This document shows positions 20,757 through 30,444 of a stretch of DNA of 64,000 nucleotides, one piece after another. The stretch comes from CADEDH01 sp041394285 (GTDB lineage: Bacteria; Actinomycetota; Acidimicrobiia; Acidimicrobiales; SZUA-35): the NCBI GenBank assembly GCA_041394285.1, contig JAWKIL010000001.1, positions 496,001-560,000 on the forward strand. Direction: 5' to 3'. The stretch's first letter is position 1, and the number at the start of each line of letters is the position of its first letter. Both the position numbers and the translations under genes were made by a program. Under the pieces are notes generated by a model. That model ran no database searches. It was given only the letters and a program-made list of their open reading frames with translations, and was not told the origin of the DNA.

Positions 20757-21580
20757 CCTCGTCTGCCGCCACTCCCTCCCCTGCGGGAACCGCTGCCGGG
20801 GCCGACACCGGGCCCGGGGCCGCCGACTACCGCCGCTCGCACCTCGGGGCGACCCTGGCCGCCGCCTACCACGACGACTTCACCGCTCGCCTGCCGGGCC
20901 GGTACTGGGTGGCGGTGGAACAGCCCCTCCTCGCCGATCTCCTGGCCGAGGCCACCACCCGCCCCCTGGACGAGTTGCACCACCTCGACGTGGCCTCCGG
21001 GTCGGGTCGGGTGCTGGCCTGGCTGCAACCCCGCACCGCCCGTTCCACCGCCATCGACATCTCCGAGGACATGCTGGCCCACGCCCGGGCCACGGTTCCC
21101 GGCGGCACGTTCGTGGTGGGCGATGCCTCCACGATGCGCTTCCCCCAGCCCTTCGACGTGGTCACCGCCTTCCGGTTCTTCCTCAACGCCGGGCCCGAGC
21201 TGCGGGCCGACGTGCTGGACCGGATAGGGGAGTGCCTGGCCCCCGGCGGGCTGCTGGTGGCCAACGTCCACGCCCAGCCCTGGAGCACGCTCGGCCTCTG
21301 GCGCCGGGCCAAGCGGCGCCTGGGCCGCCCGGCCGACTCGGTGCTGACCGCCGCCGAGTTCGAGCGGCTGCTGGCCGACCACGGTTTCGAGGTGGTGGCC
21401 GAGCGCACCTACGGCTACCTCCCGCTGACCCGCCGGGTGGGGCCGGGCCGCCTGGCCGACGCCTTCTGCGCGGTCGACCGCCGGCTGAACCAGCTGCTGC
21501 CGGCCCGCAACCCGCTGGCGTGCTGCTGGCTGGTGGCGGCCCGCCGGGCGCCGGCGGCCGGGCCGGTCACCGCCGCGTGA
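20753..21580 (+). CDS. Class I SAM-dependent methyltransferase
   Basis: 275 residues. Motif I is LHHLDVASGSGRVLAWL (about 80-96), followed by STAIDISEDMLAHARA and GDASTMRFPQPFDVVTAFRF. LAPGGLLVANVHA follows, and a C-terminal cap contains TYGYLPLTRRVG. GTG 20753 overlaps the kinase stop (GTGA), and its own stop overlaps the next gene in the same way. In this operon it likely methylates a glycan or lipid-linked sugar; that is inferred from context. Confidence 0.85.
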   Translation: MTSSAATPSPAGTAAGADTGPGAADYRRSHLGATLAAAYHDDFTARLPGRYWVAVEQPLLADLLAEATTRPLDELHHLDVASGSGRVLAWLQPRTARSTAIDISEDMLAHARATVPGGTFVVGDASTMRFPQPFDVVTAFRFFLNAGPELRADVLDRIGECLAPGGLLVANVHAQPWSTLGLWRRAKRRLGRPADSVLTAAEFERLLADHGFEVVAERTYGYLPLTRRVGPGRLADAFCAVDRRLNQLLPARNPLACCWLVAARRAPAAGPVTAA

Positions 21581-22746
21581 CACCCCGGTACCGGCTGCTC
21601 CTGGTCGACCAGGGCCTCTACGCCGCATCCAACCTGGCGGCGGTGGTCCTGGCCGGCCGGAGCGCCGATCCCGCCCGGTTCGGCCGCTTCATGCTGGCCT
21701 TCCTGGCCCTGTCGGTGGCCGTGAACGGGGTCCGGGCGATGTGGTCGGAGCCGGAGATGGCCCGGGGTGAGGCCTCGCCCGCCCCGAGCCGGGCGACGGC
21801 GGTGGTGGTGGCCGCCGCCTCGTCGACGGTGGCGGTGGCGGGGATGGCCGGCCTGGCCCCGTGGGCGGCGGCGGTGGCGGCCGCCGGCACCGTCGCCCTG
21901 CTCCAGGACCGCCTCCGGTACCGGGCCCTGCTCCGCCGACACCCGGCGGCCGCCGTGCGGTCGGACGCCGTGTGGGTCCTCGTCATGGCGGCCGTCGGCG
22001 CTGCCACCGTGCTGTCACCGGCCGTCGCCTCCCGCCTCGGGGTCGACGACGTGCTGGGCGTGTGGACCCTGGGGGCCGGGGCGGCGGTGGCTGTGAACCT
22101 GCCGGCGTCCCAACGGCGGGCCAACGTCGAGCGTCCGGGCCGGGTCGCCGCCCCCCGGGGCCTGTTCGCCGCCGACTTCGTGCTCCAGTCGGGTGCCACC
22201 CAGGCTGTCGGGCTGCTGCTCGCCCTGGTGATGGCGCCGGCCCCGTACGGCGAGCTACGGGGGGCCATCACCCTGCTCGGACCGGTCGGGGTGGCCAACA
22301 CCGCGCTCACCACCCAGCTCCTGGCCGGCCGCCCGGCCCGCGCCCGCCTGGTGGCCGGCATCGGCGGTGCCGCGCTGGCCGTGGTGGCGGGCCTGGCTGC
22401 GGTGCCGGAGCGGGTGGGCACCGCCGCCCTGGGGTCGGCCTGGCCGGGGCGGGCGGTGCTCGCTCTCATCGGGGCGACGGTGGCGGCCCAGACCGTCTCC
22501 ACCTGGGGCCTGACCCGGCTCAAGCTGGCCGACCGCCGTCGGGCGCTGCTCGTGCTCCGGGCCGGCGGGGCGGTGGCCCTCGCCGGGGCGTCCCTGGGGG
22601 CGGCTGCGGCGTCGGGCGGGGTCGGCCTGGTGGCCGCGGCCTATCTGGCCGTCAACGCGGCGCTGGCTCTCGCCGCCGGCGCTCTCGCCCGTCGAACGCC
22701 GGCCGTCGCCCCGGTACCGCCGGCGCCGCTGGTGCGGACTGCGTGA
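21577..22746 (+). CDS. Polysaccharide-flippase-like membrane protein
   Basis: 389 residues with about ten to twelve predicted membrane helices, beginning YRLLLVDQGLYAASNLAAVV, which resembles the first helix of Wzx/MATE-type flippases. Alanine- and valine-rich helices continue to the end. Similarity to the MOP superfamily is weak by eye. As the last gene of the 4-nt-overlap run after a sugar-1-phosphate transferase it would be expected to move a lipid-linked glycan across the membrane. GTG 21577 overlaps the methyltransferase stop. Confidence 0.75.
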   Translation: MTPRYRLLLVDQGLYAASNLAAVVLAGRSADPARFGRFMLAFLALSVAVNGVRAMWSEPEMARGEASPAPSRATAVVVAAASSTVAVAGMAGLAPWAAAVAAAGTVALLQDRLRYRALLRRHPAAAVRSDAVWVLVMAAVGAATVLSPAVASRLGVDDVLGVWTLGAGAAVAVNLPASQRRANVERPGRVAAPRGLFAADFVLQSGATQAVGLLLALVMAPAPYGELRGAITLLGPVGVANTALTTQLLAGRPARARLVAGIGGAALAVVAGLAAVPERVGTAALGSAWPGRAVLALIGATVAAQTVSTWGLTRLKLADRRRALLVLRAGGAVALAGASLGAAAASGGVGLVAAAYLAVNAALALAAGALARRTPAVAPVPPAPLVRTA

Positions 22747-22765
22747 CGGGACGCCCGCCCGCCCC

Positions 22766-22784
22766 GGTTCCGGGTGGCGGAACC
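22766..22784 (+). terminator. Weak hairpin after the glycan operon
   Basis: GGTTCC (22766-22771) pairs with GGAACC (22779-22784) around a 7-nt loop, 20 bp after the flippase-like gene and before a convergent gene. No T-run, so only a candidate. Confidence 0.3.
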
Positions 22785-22864
22785 ACCACCGGTGAGCGGC
22801 ACTCGGGCGCCGCCGGTGCGAGCAAGGCGTCACGGGGGCGGCGCCAGCGGTGCGCCGGCCGATG

Positions 22865-23662
22865 TCAGGGTCGGGTGGGGGAGGAGCGCAGCCAGGCCCG
22901 GTGGCGGTGGTAGTAGCGGGCGACGGCCCAGGCGTGGGCCATCCCCCGACGGTTGATCGGGCGCCGGTGGATCCGGCGGGGCGGATGGTGGACCGGATCG
23001 CCGGCCACCTGGACCACGAGCCCGCCGGCCTGCTTGATCCGCAGGCAGAAGTCCACGTCCTCGGGGCCGTAGAAGAAGCTCTCGTCGATCCCACCGACGG
23101 CCTCCCAGGCCGACCGGCGGAACAGCTGGCAGGCCCCGATGCCGAAATCGACGGGCCACCACGGGGGGCCGGCCTCCAGCGTGGCCGTGGCGGCACCGGA
23201 CGCTGCCCTCGGGCGCGGGCCCAACGGCCGGTACTCGGCCGTGCGGCCCAGCACCCGCCGGGCCTTGTCGGCCAGGTCGGGCGCGGCGCCGGCGCTGGCC
23301 GTGGGCGCCTGGGCGGTGAAGCAGGGCACGGCCACGTCGGCTCCGGCCCCCTCCAGACCCGCCGCCAGCGTGCGGAGCGAGCGGGGACCGAGCTCGGCAT
23401 CGGAATCGAGCAGGCACACCAGGTCGGCCGTTCCGGCCCGGATGCCGATGTTGCGGCCCGCCGCCACCCCCCGGTTCTCGGCCAGGCGGATCAGGGTGAC
23501 CCCCTCGGGCACGGTGGCCGCCGGCTCGCTGCCGTTGTCGACCACCACGATCCTCGTGTCGACGGCCTCGCTGCCCGTCACCGAGGCGATGGCGGCGGCG
23601 AGGAGGGGGCCGTCGTTCCAGGTGAGGATGACGACGTCGACGGTGGGACAGGTGGCACCCAT
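22865..23662 (-). CDS. Family 2 glycosyltransferase
   Basis: 265-residue cytoplasmic GT-A fold enzyme, rhamnosyl/galactofuranosyl-transferase-like. VDVVILTWNDGPLLAAAIAS is the nucleotide-binding strand, DLVCLLDSDAELGP carries the DxD-type metal site, and GGIDESFFYGPEDVDFCLRI is the ED catalytic-base region. ATG 23662 (GATCPTVDVVILTW) was preferred to an upstream start that would reach into uvrC. It is convergent with the sugar-transferase operon and divergent from uvrC. It probably extends the lipid-linked sugar started by the enzyme at 18604-19986. Confidence 0.92.
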   Translation of the reverse strand: MGATCPTVDVVILTWNDGPLLAAAIASVTGSEAVDTRIVVVDNGSEPAATVPEGVTLIRLAENRGVAAGRNIGIRAGTADLVCLLDSDAELGPRSLRTLAAGLEGAGADVAVPCFTAQAPTASAGAAPDLADKARRVLGRTAEYRPLGPRPRAASGAATATLEAGPPWWPVDFGIGACQLFRRSAWEAVGGIDESFFYGPEDVDFCLRIKQAGGLVVQVAGDPVHHPPRRIHRRPINRRGMAHAWAVARYYHRHRAWLRSSPTRP

Positions 23663-23695
23663 GGCCCGTCCCGTCGGCCCCACCCGGCCCGCCAT

Positions 23696-23701
23696 TAGGA
23701 T
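23696..23701 (+). promoter_or_regulatory. -10 hexamer of uvrC (leaderless)
   Basis: TAGGAT, identical to the uvrA hexamer, lies 7 nt before GTG 23709. Confidence 0.6.
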
Positions 23702-23708
23702 CGAAAGG

Positions 23709-25589
23709 GTGATCACCCGCCCGCCCGCCGGCTCCATCCCCGATGCGCCCGGCTCCTACCAGTTCAAGGACCGCGAGGGCCGGGTCATCTACGTGGGCAA
23801 GGCCCGGTCGCTGCGCCAGCGCCTGTCGAACTACTTCCAGAACCCGTACAACCTCCACCCCCGCACCGCCCAGATGGTGGCCACGGCCCAGAGCGTCGAA
23901 TGGATCCAGGTCCGCAACGACGTCGAGGCCCTCATGCTCGAGTACAACCTGATCAAGGAGCACCGGCCCCGGTTCAACGTCCGCCTGATCGACGACAAGA
24001 GCTACCCCTACCTGGCCGTCACGCTCGACGACGCGTGGCCCCGGGCCCGGGTGATGCGGGGCACCAAGCGCAAGGGCACCCGCTATTTCGGGCCCTACGC
24101 CCACGCCTACGCCATCCGGGAGACGCTCGACCACCTGCTGCGCACCTTCCCCATCCGGACCTGCACCGACGCCAAGTTCGACCGGCACACCAAGCTGGGC
24201 AAGCCCTGCCTGCTGTTCCACATCGAGAAGTGCTCCGGTCCCTGTGTGGGCGAGATAGACAAGCTCGACTACGCCCAGCTGGTGGTGGACCTGTGCGGCT
24301 TCCTCGACGGCGACACCCAGCCCGTGATCGACAAGCTCACGGCCGAGATGCTGGCGGCGTCGGACGAGCTCGAGTTCGAGAAGGCGGCCCGCATCCGGGA
24401 CCGGCTGGCCACGGTCAACAAGGCCATCGAGCGCCAGCAGATGGTGGCCGACGGCAACGAGGACATCGACGTGGTGGGCCTGGCCGAAGACGACCTGGAA
24501 GCGGCGGTGTTCGTGTTCTTCGTGCGCCGGGGCCGGGTCACCGGGCGCCGCAGTTTCGTGCTCGACAAGGTGGAGGAGCTCGATCCCAGCCGGGTGATCG
24601 ACAAGACGCTGGAGGCCCTGTACGACGAGGTGCCGGTGCAGGGGATGCCGAAGACGGTGCTGGTGCCGACGGCCTCGTCGGACCCTGAGCTCTACCAGGA
24701 GTGGCTCACCATGCTCCGGGGGTCCCGGGTGGACATCAAGGTGCCGGCCCGGGGGGCCAAGAAGGAGCTGCTGGAGACGGTCAGCCGCAACGCCGAGGAG
24801 GAGTTCACCCGCCACTGCCTGCGCCGGGCGACCGATCACAACTCCCGGGCCCGGGCCCTCAACGAGCTGCGGGACTGGTTGGAGCTGCCGATGGCCCCCC
24901 TGCGGATCGAGTGCTTCGACATGAGCCACCTCCAGGGCACCGACTACGTCGGTTCGATGGTGGTGGTGGAGGACGGGCTGGCGGCCAAGAACCAGTACCG
25001 CCGGTTCAAGGTGCGCACCGTGGGCCGGAACGACGACTATGCCGCCATGGAGGAGGTCCTCACCCGGCGCCTGCGCAACTACCTTGAGGACCGGGTGAAA
25101 CCGGTGGCCGAGCGGGGCCGCTTCCAGTACCCCCCGCAGCTGCTCATGGTCGACGGCGGCAAGGGACAGCTCAACGTGGCGGTGCGGGTGCTGGACGAGC
25201 TCGGCCTGCGCGACGAGATCCCGGTGTGCTCGCTGGCCAAGCGGTTCGAGGAGGTCTACCTGCCCGGGCGCTCGGAACCGGTGGTGATCCCCCGCCAGAG
25301 CGAAGCCCTCTACCTCCTGCAGCGGCTACGGGACGAGTCGCACCGCTTCGCCATCGGCTACCACCGCCAGCTCCGCAACCGCCGCATGACCACCTCGGTG
25401 CTCGACGGCATCCCCGGCCTCGGCCCGACCCGGCGCAAGCGCCTGGTGGATGAGCTGGGCGGCATCCGCAAGGTCCGCCAGGCCGACCTGGAGACGCTGC
25501 GGGAGCTGAGCTGGCTGCCCGACACCGTGGCCGACGCCGTCTACGCCCGCACCCACGGGCTCGACAGCAGCAGGGGGGCGGGCCGGTGA
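23709..25589 (+). CDS. uvrC: Excinuclease ABC subunit C
   Basis: Dual-incision endonuclease of nucleotide excision repair. 626 residues. An N-terminal GIY-YIG nuclease reads PGSYQFKDREGRVIYVGKA and SLRQRLSNYF. The conserved FGPYAHAYAIRETLDHLL and KCSGPCVGEID follow, then a UVR motif (EFEKAARIRDRLATVNKAI). The RNase H-like 5' nuclease domain has IECFDMSHLQGTDYVGSMVV and LLMVDGGKGQLNVA, and a tandem HhH ends the protein (GIPGLGPTRRKRLVDELGG). GTG 23709 gives ITRPPAGSIPDAPGSY. The stop overlaps the following methyltransferase (GTGA). Confidence 0.98.
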   Translation: MITRPPAGSIPDAPGSYQFKDREGRVIYVGKARSLRQRLSNYFQNPYNLHPRTAQMVATAQSVEWIQVRNDVEALMLEYNLIKEHRPRFNVRLIDDKSYPYLAVTLDDAWPRARVMRGTKRKGTRYFGPYAHAYAIRETLDHLLRTFPIRTCTDAKFDRHTKLGKPCLLFHIEKCSGPCVGEIDKLDYAQLVVDLCGFLDGDTQPVIDKLTAEMLAASDELEFEKAARIRDRLATVNKAIERQQMVADGNEDIDVVGLAEDDLEAAVFVFFVRRGRVTGRRSFVLDKVEELDPSRVIDKTLEALYDEVPVQGMPKTVLVPTASSDPELYQEWLTMLRGSRVDIKVPARGAKKELLETVSRNAEEEFTRHCLRRATDHNSRARALNELRDWLELPMAPLRIECFDMSHLQGTDYVGSMVVVEDGLAAKNQYRRFKVRTVGRNDDYAAMEEVLTRRLRNYLEDRVKPVAERGRFQYPPQLLMVDGGKGQLNVAVRVLDELGLRDEIPVCSLAKRFEEVYLPGRSEPVVIPRQSEALYLLQRLRDESHRFAIGYHRQLRNRRMTTSVLDGIPGLGPTRRKRLVDELGGIRKVRQADLETLRELSWLPDTVADAVYARTHGLDSSRGAGR

Positions 25590-26326
25590 CCGGGATCGAC
25601 AACGCCGGAAGCTCCCTGTGGGACGCCCACGCGGAGTGGTGGCAGCGGGAGTTCACCGACGGGGTGGACCCCGAGTACACCGAGCAGATCCTGCCCCTCA
25701 TCGTCGACGGCCTGGCCGGACGGCGCCGGGTGCTCGACGTGGGTGCCGGTGAGGGCCAGGTGGCCCGGGAGCTGGCCGCCGCCGGCGCCGAGGTGGTGGG
25801 GATCGACCCCATCCGCTCCCAGATCGAGCTGGCCGTCGCCCGGGCCGGCGGCCCGACCTATCTGCGATCGTCGGCCGAGCGGCTCCCGTTCGCCTCGGCC
25901 ACCTTCGACGGGGCCGTGGCCTGCCTGGTGTTCGAGCACATCGACGACCTCGATGCCGCGCTGGCCGAGGTGGCCCGGGTGCTGGAACCCGGCGGCCGCT
26001 TCCTGTTCCTGCTCAACCATCCGCTCCTCCAGACCCCGGGGAGCGGCTGGATCGACGATCAGGTGATCGAGCCCCCGGAGCAGTACTGGCGGATCGGCCC
26101 CTACCTGCCCGAGGCGGAGACGATCGAGGAGGTGCAGAAGGACGTGTTCATCCGCTTCCTGCACCGGCCACTGTCGCGCTACCTCAACGCCGCCCTCGGG
26201 TGCGGGCTGCAGCTGGAGCGGATGATCGAGCCGGCGCCGCCCCCCGGGTTCCTGGCCCAGGCCCCCTGGTACACCGAGGCCGCCACCGTGCCCCGCCTGC
26301 TCGCCCTGTGGTTCCGCCGTGGGTGA
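25586..26326 (+). CDS. Class I SAM-dependent methyltransferase
   Basis: 246 residues: RRVLDVGAGEGQVARELAAA (motif I), VVGIDPIRSQIELA, ERLPFASATFDGAVACLVFE and RVLEPGGRFLFLLNHPLLQT. The shape is that of UbiE/ubiG-like methyltransferases of unknown substrate. It is coupled to uvrC by a GTGA overlap and followed 87 nt later by rapZ. Confidence 0.88.
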   Translation: MTGIDNAGSSLWDAHAEWWQREFTDGVDPEYTEQILPLIVDGLAGRRRVLDVGAGEGQVARELAAAGAEVVGIDPIRSQIELAVARAGGPTYLRSSAERLPFASATFDGAVACLVFEHIDDLDAALAEVARVLEPGGRFLFLLNHPLLQTPGSGWIDDQVIEPPEQYWRIGPYLPEAETIEEVQKDVFIRFLHRPLSRYLNAALGCGLQLERMIEPAPPPGFLAQAPWYTEAATVPRLLALWFRRG

Positions 26327-26399
26327 GGGCGTCGATCCGACCATCGCCGGGTCCCCCTCGGGCCCGGGCACGATCCCGCTCCCCGCCGCTGGGGTGTGC

Positions 26400-26405
26400 G
26401 ACAAT
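26400..26405 (+). promoter_or_regulatory. -10 hexamer of rapZ (leaderless)
   Basis: GACAAT lies 8 nt before GTG 26414, supporting that start over GTG 26396, which precedes the hexamer. Confidence 0.45.
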
Positions 26406-26413
26406 CGGGCACC

Positions 26414-27265
26414 GTGACTCGGGTGCTGGTGCTCACGGGCTTGTCGGGTGCAGGGCGGTCCGTCGCGGCCGGGGCCCTGGAGGATCTGGGCTGGTTCGTC
26501 ATCGACAACCTGCCGTCGGACCTGGTGCCCAAGGTGGGCGAGCTGGCCTCGTCGGCCTCCGGCGGTTACGACCGGGTGGCGCTGGTCATGGGCGGCCACG
26601 GCGAGCCGGTGGCCATGATCGAGAGCCTCCGTTCCCAGGTGGGGGCGGTCACGGTGGTGTTCCTGGAGGCCGCCACCGACGTCCTGGTCCGCCGCTACGA
26701 GCTGACCCGACGGCGGCACCGGCTGGCCGAGGGCCGCAGCCTGGTGGAGGCGATCGAGGCCGAGCGGGCCTCGCTGCAGGGGGCCCGGGCCGGAGCCGAC
26801 CTGGTCATCGACACCAGCGACCTCAATCCCCATCAGCTGCGGGATCTCCTCACCGGCCACTTCGGCGACGACGACGAGGCCAACGACCTGCGGGTGATGT
26901 TGTCGTCGTTCGGGTTCAAGCACGGCCTGCCGCTCGACGCCGACATCGTGCTCGACTGCCGCTTCCTGCCCAATCCCCACTGGGTGGAGGAGCTCCGGCC
27001 CCAGAGCGGGCTCGACCCCGAGATCCAGGCCTACGTGCTCGACCGTCCGGTGGCCGAGCAGTTCGTGAACTCACTGACCGCTATGTTGGACGTCCTGCTC
27101 CCGGCGTACGCCGACGAGGGGAAGTCGTACCTGAGCATCGCGTTCGGCTGCACGGGCGGTCGTCACCGGTCGGTGGCGATGGCCGAGCGGATCAACCAAC
27201 TGCTGGCCGAGCGCGGCTGGCGGTCGAGGGTGAGCCATCGTGACATCAACCGAGAACGGCGCTGA
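26414..27265 (+). CDS. rapZ: RapZ/YvcJ-family nucleotide-binding protein
   Basis: 283 residues. P-loop LTGLSGAGRSVAAGALEDLG, with the Arg variant usual in actinobacteria, then FVIDNLPSDLVPKV. The C-terminal domain contains VMLSSFGFKHGLPLDADIVL, DCRFLPNPHWVEEL and IAFGCTGGRHRSVAMAERI, the last being the metabolite/RNA-binding region of RapZ. In enterobacteria RapZ controls glmZ RNA; the actinobacterial role is not established. It overlaps yvcK by 26 nt. GTG 26414 was chosen over 26396 from the -10 hexamer position. Confidence 0.95.
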   Translation: MTRVLVLTGLSGAGRSVAAGALEDLGWFVIDNLPSDLVPKVGELASSASGGYDRVALVMGGHGEPVAMIESLRSQVGAVTVVFLEAATDVLVRRYELTRRRHRLAEGRSLVEAIEAERASLQGARAGADLVIDTSDLNPHQLRDLLTGHFGDDDEANDLRVMLSSFGFKHGLPLDADIVLDCRFLPNPHWVEELRPQSGLDPEIQAYVLDRPVAEQFVNSLTAMLDVLLPAYADEGKSYLSIAFGCTGGRHRSVAMAERINQLLAERGWRSRVSHRDINRERR

Positions 27266-28151
27266 CGTCGCCGATTCCGCTACCGGGCCGGCCGTGGTCG
27301 CTCTCGGCGGCGGTCACGGGCTGGCGGCGACGCTGCAGGCCGCCCGCCGCTACGCCCGGTCGATCACCGGCGTGGTGTCGGTGGGCGACGACGGGGGGTC
27401 GAGCGGCCGGCTCCGGGCCGAGTTCGGCGTGGCCCCGCCCGGCGATGTCCGCCGCTGCATATCCGCACTGGCCACCGAGGACACACTGCTCTCCCAGTCG
27501 CTCGAGTACCGGTTCGAACGGGGTGTGCTGACCGGGCATCCGGTGGGCAACCTGCTCCTGGCCGGCCTCACCATGATGTCGGGCGACTTCCAGGAGGCGA
27601 TCGACGAGCTGTGCCGGGCGGTGGGGGCGGTGGGCGCCATCTTCCCCGCCACCACGGTGCCGGTGCAGCTGCTGGCCGACTCCGACCAGGGCACGCTGGT
27701 GGGCCAGGTGACGATCGAGCGGGCCAGCGGTATCCACAACCTCCGCTTCGACCCGATCGACCCCCCGGTGGCGGAGTGCGCCAGCCGGGCCGTGCGGGAG
27801 GCCGACCAGGTGGTCATCGGCCCCGGTTCGCTGTTCACCAGTGTCCTGGCCGCCGCCGTGGTGCCCGGCATCAGGGCCGCCCTCCAGGAATCGGCGGGGC
27901 AGCGGGTGTTCGTGGCCAACGTGGCCAACGAGAAGGGAATGGCCCGGGGTTTCGGCCTGGCTGAGCACGTCGACGCCCTGGCCGACCACGGGGTGAAGAT
28001 CGACGTGGTGGTGGCCGACTCGGGTTCGCCCCCGACGTCGGGCGTCGGCCCTCCGGTGATCCGGGCCGACGTGGCCGCCGGCGACGGCTGGGGCCACGAT
28101 CCGGTCAAGCTGGGCCGGGTCCTGCACCAGGTCTATCTTGAACGGGGATAG
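27240..28151 (+). CDS. yvcK: YvcK/CofD-like gluconeogenesis factor
   Basis: 303 residues. VVALGGGHGLAATLQAARRY is the N-terminal nucleotide-binding motif, followed by VSVGDDGGSSGRLR, PGDVRRCISALA, GHPVGNLLLAGL, VIGPGSLFTSVLAA and NVANEKGMARGF, all diagnostic of YvcK. In Bacillus and mycobacteria YvcK/CuvA influences carbon flow and cell-wall synthesis and binds UDP-sugars. Its usual neighbour whiA is not found; only 114 bp separate it from gap. Confidence 0.96.
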   Translation: MTSTENGADVADSATGPAVVALGGGHGLAATLQAARRYARSITGVVSVGDDGGSSGRLRAEFGVAPPGDVRRCISALATEDTLLSQSLEYRFERGVLTGHPVGNLLLAGLTMMSGDFQEAIDELCRAVGAVGAIFPATTVPVQLLADSDQGTLVGQVTIERASGIHNLRFDPIDPPVAECASRAVREADQVVIGPGSLFTSVLAAAVVPGIRAALQESAGQRVFVANVANEKGMARGFGLAEHVDALADHGVKIDVVVADSGSPPTSGVGPPVIRADVAAGDGWGHDPVKLGRVLHQVYLERG

Positions 28152-28265
28152 GGTTCGACCGGGCGAACGTCGGGCAGCTGACGAGCCGCAGGCCTGGTGC
28201 CTCCCGGCGGTTCCGGGATGCCCGGGAACCGCCCCCCACACAGCACGCGAGGAGAAGGACAGCAC

Positions 28266-29275
<1,010 letters not shown>

Positions 29276-29279
<4 letters not shown>

Positions 29280-30412
29280 TCGACGGCCTGCCCGAGCTGG
29301 AGGACCTGGGTCCGGTCGGCGGCAAGTCTGTCCTGGTCCGGGCGGACTTCAACGTCCCCCTGTCCGGGGGGCGGATCACCGACGACCTGCGCATCAAGGC
29401 CGCGCTGCCCACCCTGCGGTGGCTGGTCGACAACGGGGCCACGGTCACGGCCTGCTCCCATCTGGGCCGGCCCAAGGGCCCAGACGACGCTTCGGCGTCG
29501 ATGGCCCCGGTCAAGGCCCGGTTGGCCGAGCTGGCCCCCGAGGTCACGCTGCTGGAGAACCTCCGCTACGACAAGGGCGAGGAGGGCAACGACCCGGCGT
29601 TCGTGGCCCGCCTGATCGAGGGCCACGACCTGTTCGTGAACGACGCCTTCGGCGCTTCCCACCGGGCCCACGCCTCGATCGTGGGCCCGCCCCAGCACCT
29701 CCCGTCGGCCGCCGGGAGGCTGCTGGCCCGGGAGGCCGAGGTCCTGCTCGGGCTGCGCCGCAACCCCCGCCGGCCCTTCGTCGCCATCATGGGCGGGGCC
29801 AAGGTGTCGGACAAGCTTGGGGTCATCGAGGCCCTGCTCGAGGTGGTCGACTCGATCGTGGTGGGCGGCGGGATGGCGTTCACCTTCCTGGCCGCCCAGG
29901 GCCACCGCATCGGCTCGTCGCTGCTGGAGGCCGACATGGTCGACACGTGCCGGCGGTTGCTGGCCGGGCCCAAGACCATCCACCTGCCGGAAGACATCAC
30001 GGCCCTCGGTCCCGGCGGCAAGCTGTTCGAGCCCGACGCCGGCGGCGAGGTCCGCCAGGTGGGAGCGAACGTTCCCGACGGCTGGATGGGGGTCGACATC
30101 GGCCCCGGAACCGCCGCCGTGTTCACCGACGTGATACTCGACGCCGGCACCGTGCTTTGGAACGGTCCGATGGGCGTGTTCGAGGATCCTCGGTTCGAGG
30201 CCGGCACCCGGGCGGTGGCGGCCGCCATGGCCGAGACCCGGGCCTTCACCGTGGTCGGGGGCGGCGATTCGGCCGCCGCGGCCAAGCAGTTCGGGGTCGA
30301 CACCGACATGGATCACGTGTCCACCGGCGGCGGAGCCTCGCTCGAGCTGATCGAGCAGGGCGATCTACCCGGTCTGGCGGCGCTGCGCGAGTCGGCCGCC
30401 CGGCAGGGCTGA
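29276..30412 (+). CDS. pgk: Phosphoglycerate kinase
   Basis: 378 residues, slightly short for the family. SVLVRADFNVPLSGGRITDD (substrate site), TACSHLGRPKGPDD, LLENLRYDKGEEGNDP, FVNDAFGASHRAHAS, IMGGAKVSDKLGVIEALL, VGGGMAFTFLAAQGH and FTVVGGGDSAAAAKQFG (nucleotide loop) are all present. It forms ATP and 3-phosphoglycerate. The start is ATG 29276 inside the gap stop (ATGA), which implies translational coupling. Confidence 0.98.
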
Positions 30413-30444
30413 GCGCCCGGACCCGGGAGAGAGAAGAGAGCGAC

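Noticed and set aside
28152..28265. A riboswitch or leader RNA before gap
   Set aside because: The 114-bp gap shows no strong paired structure or known motif beyond a ribosome site.
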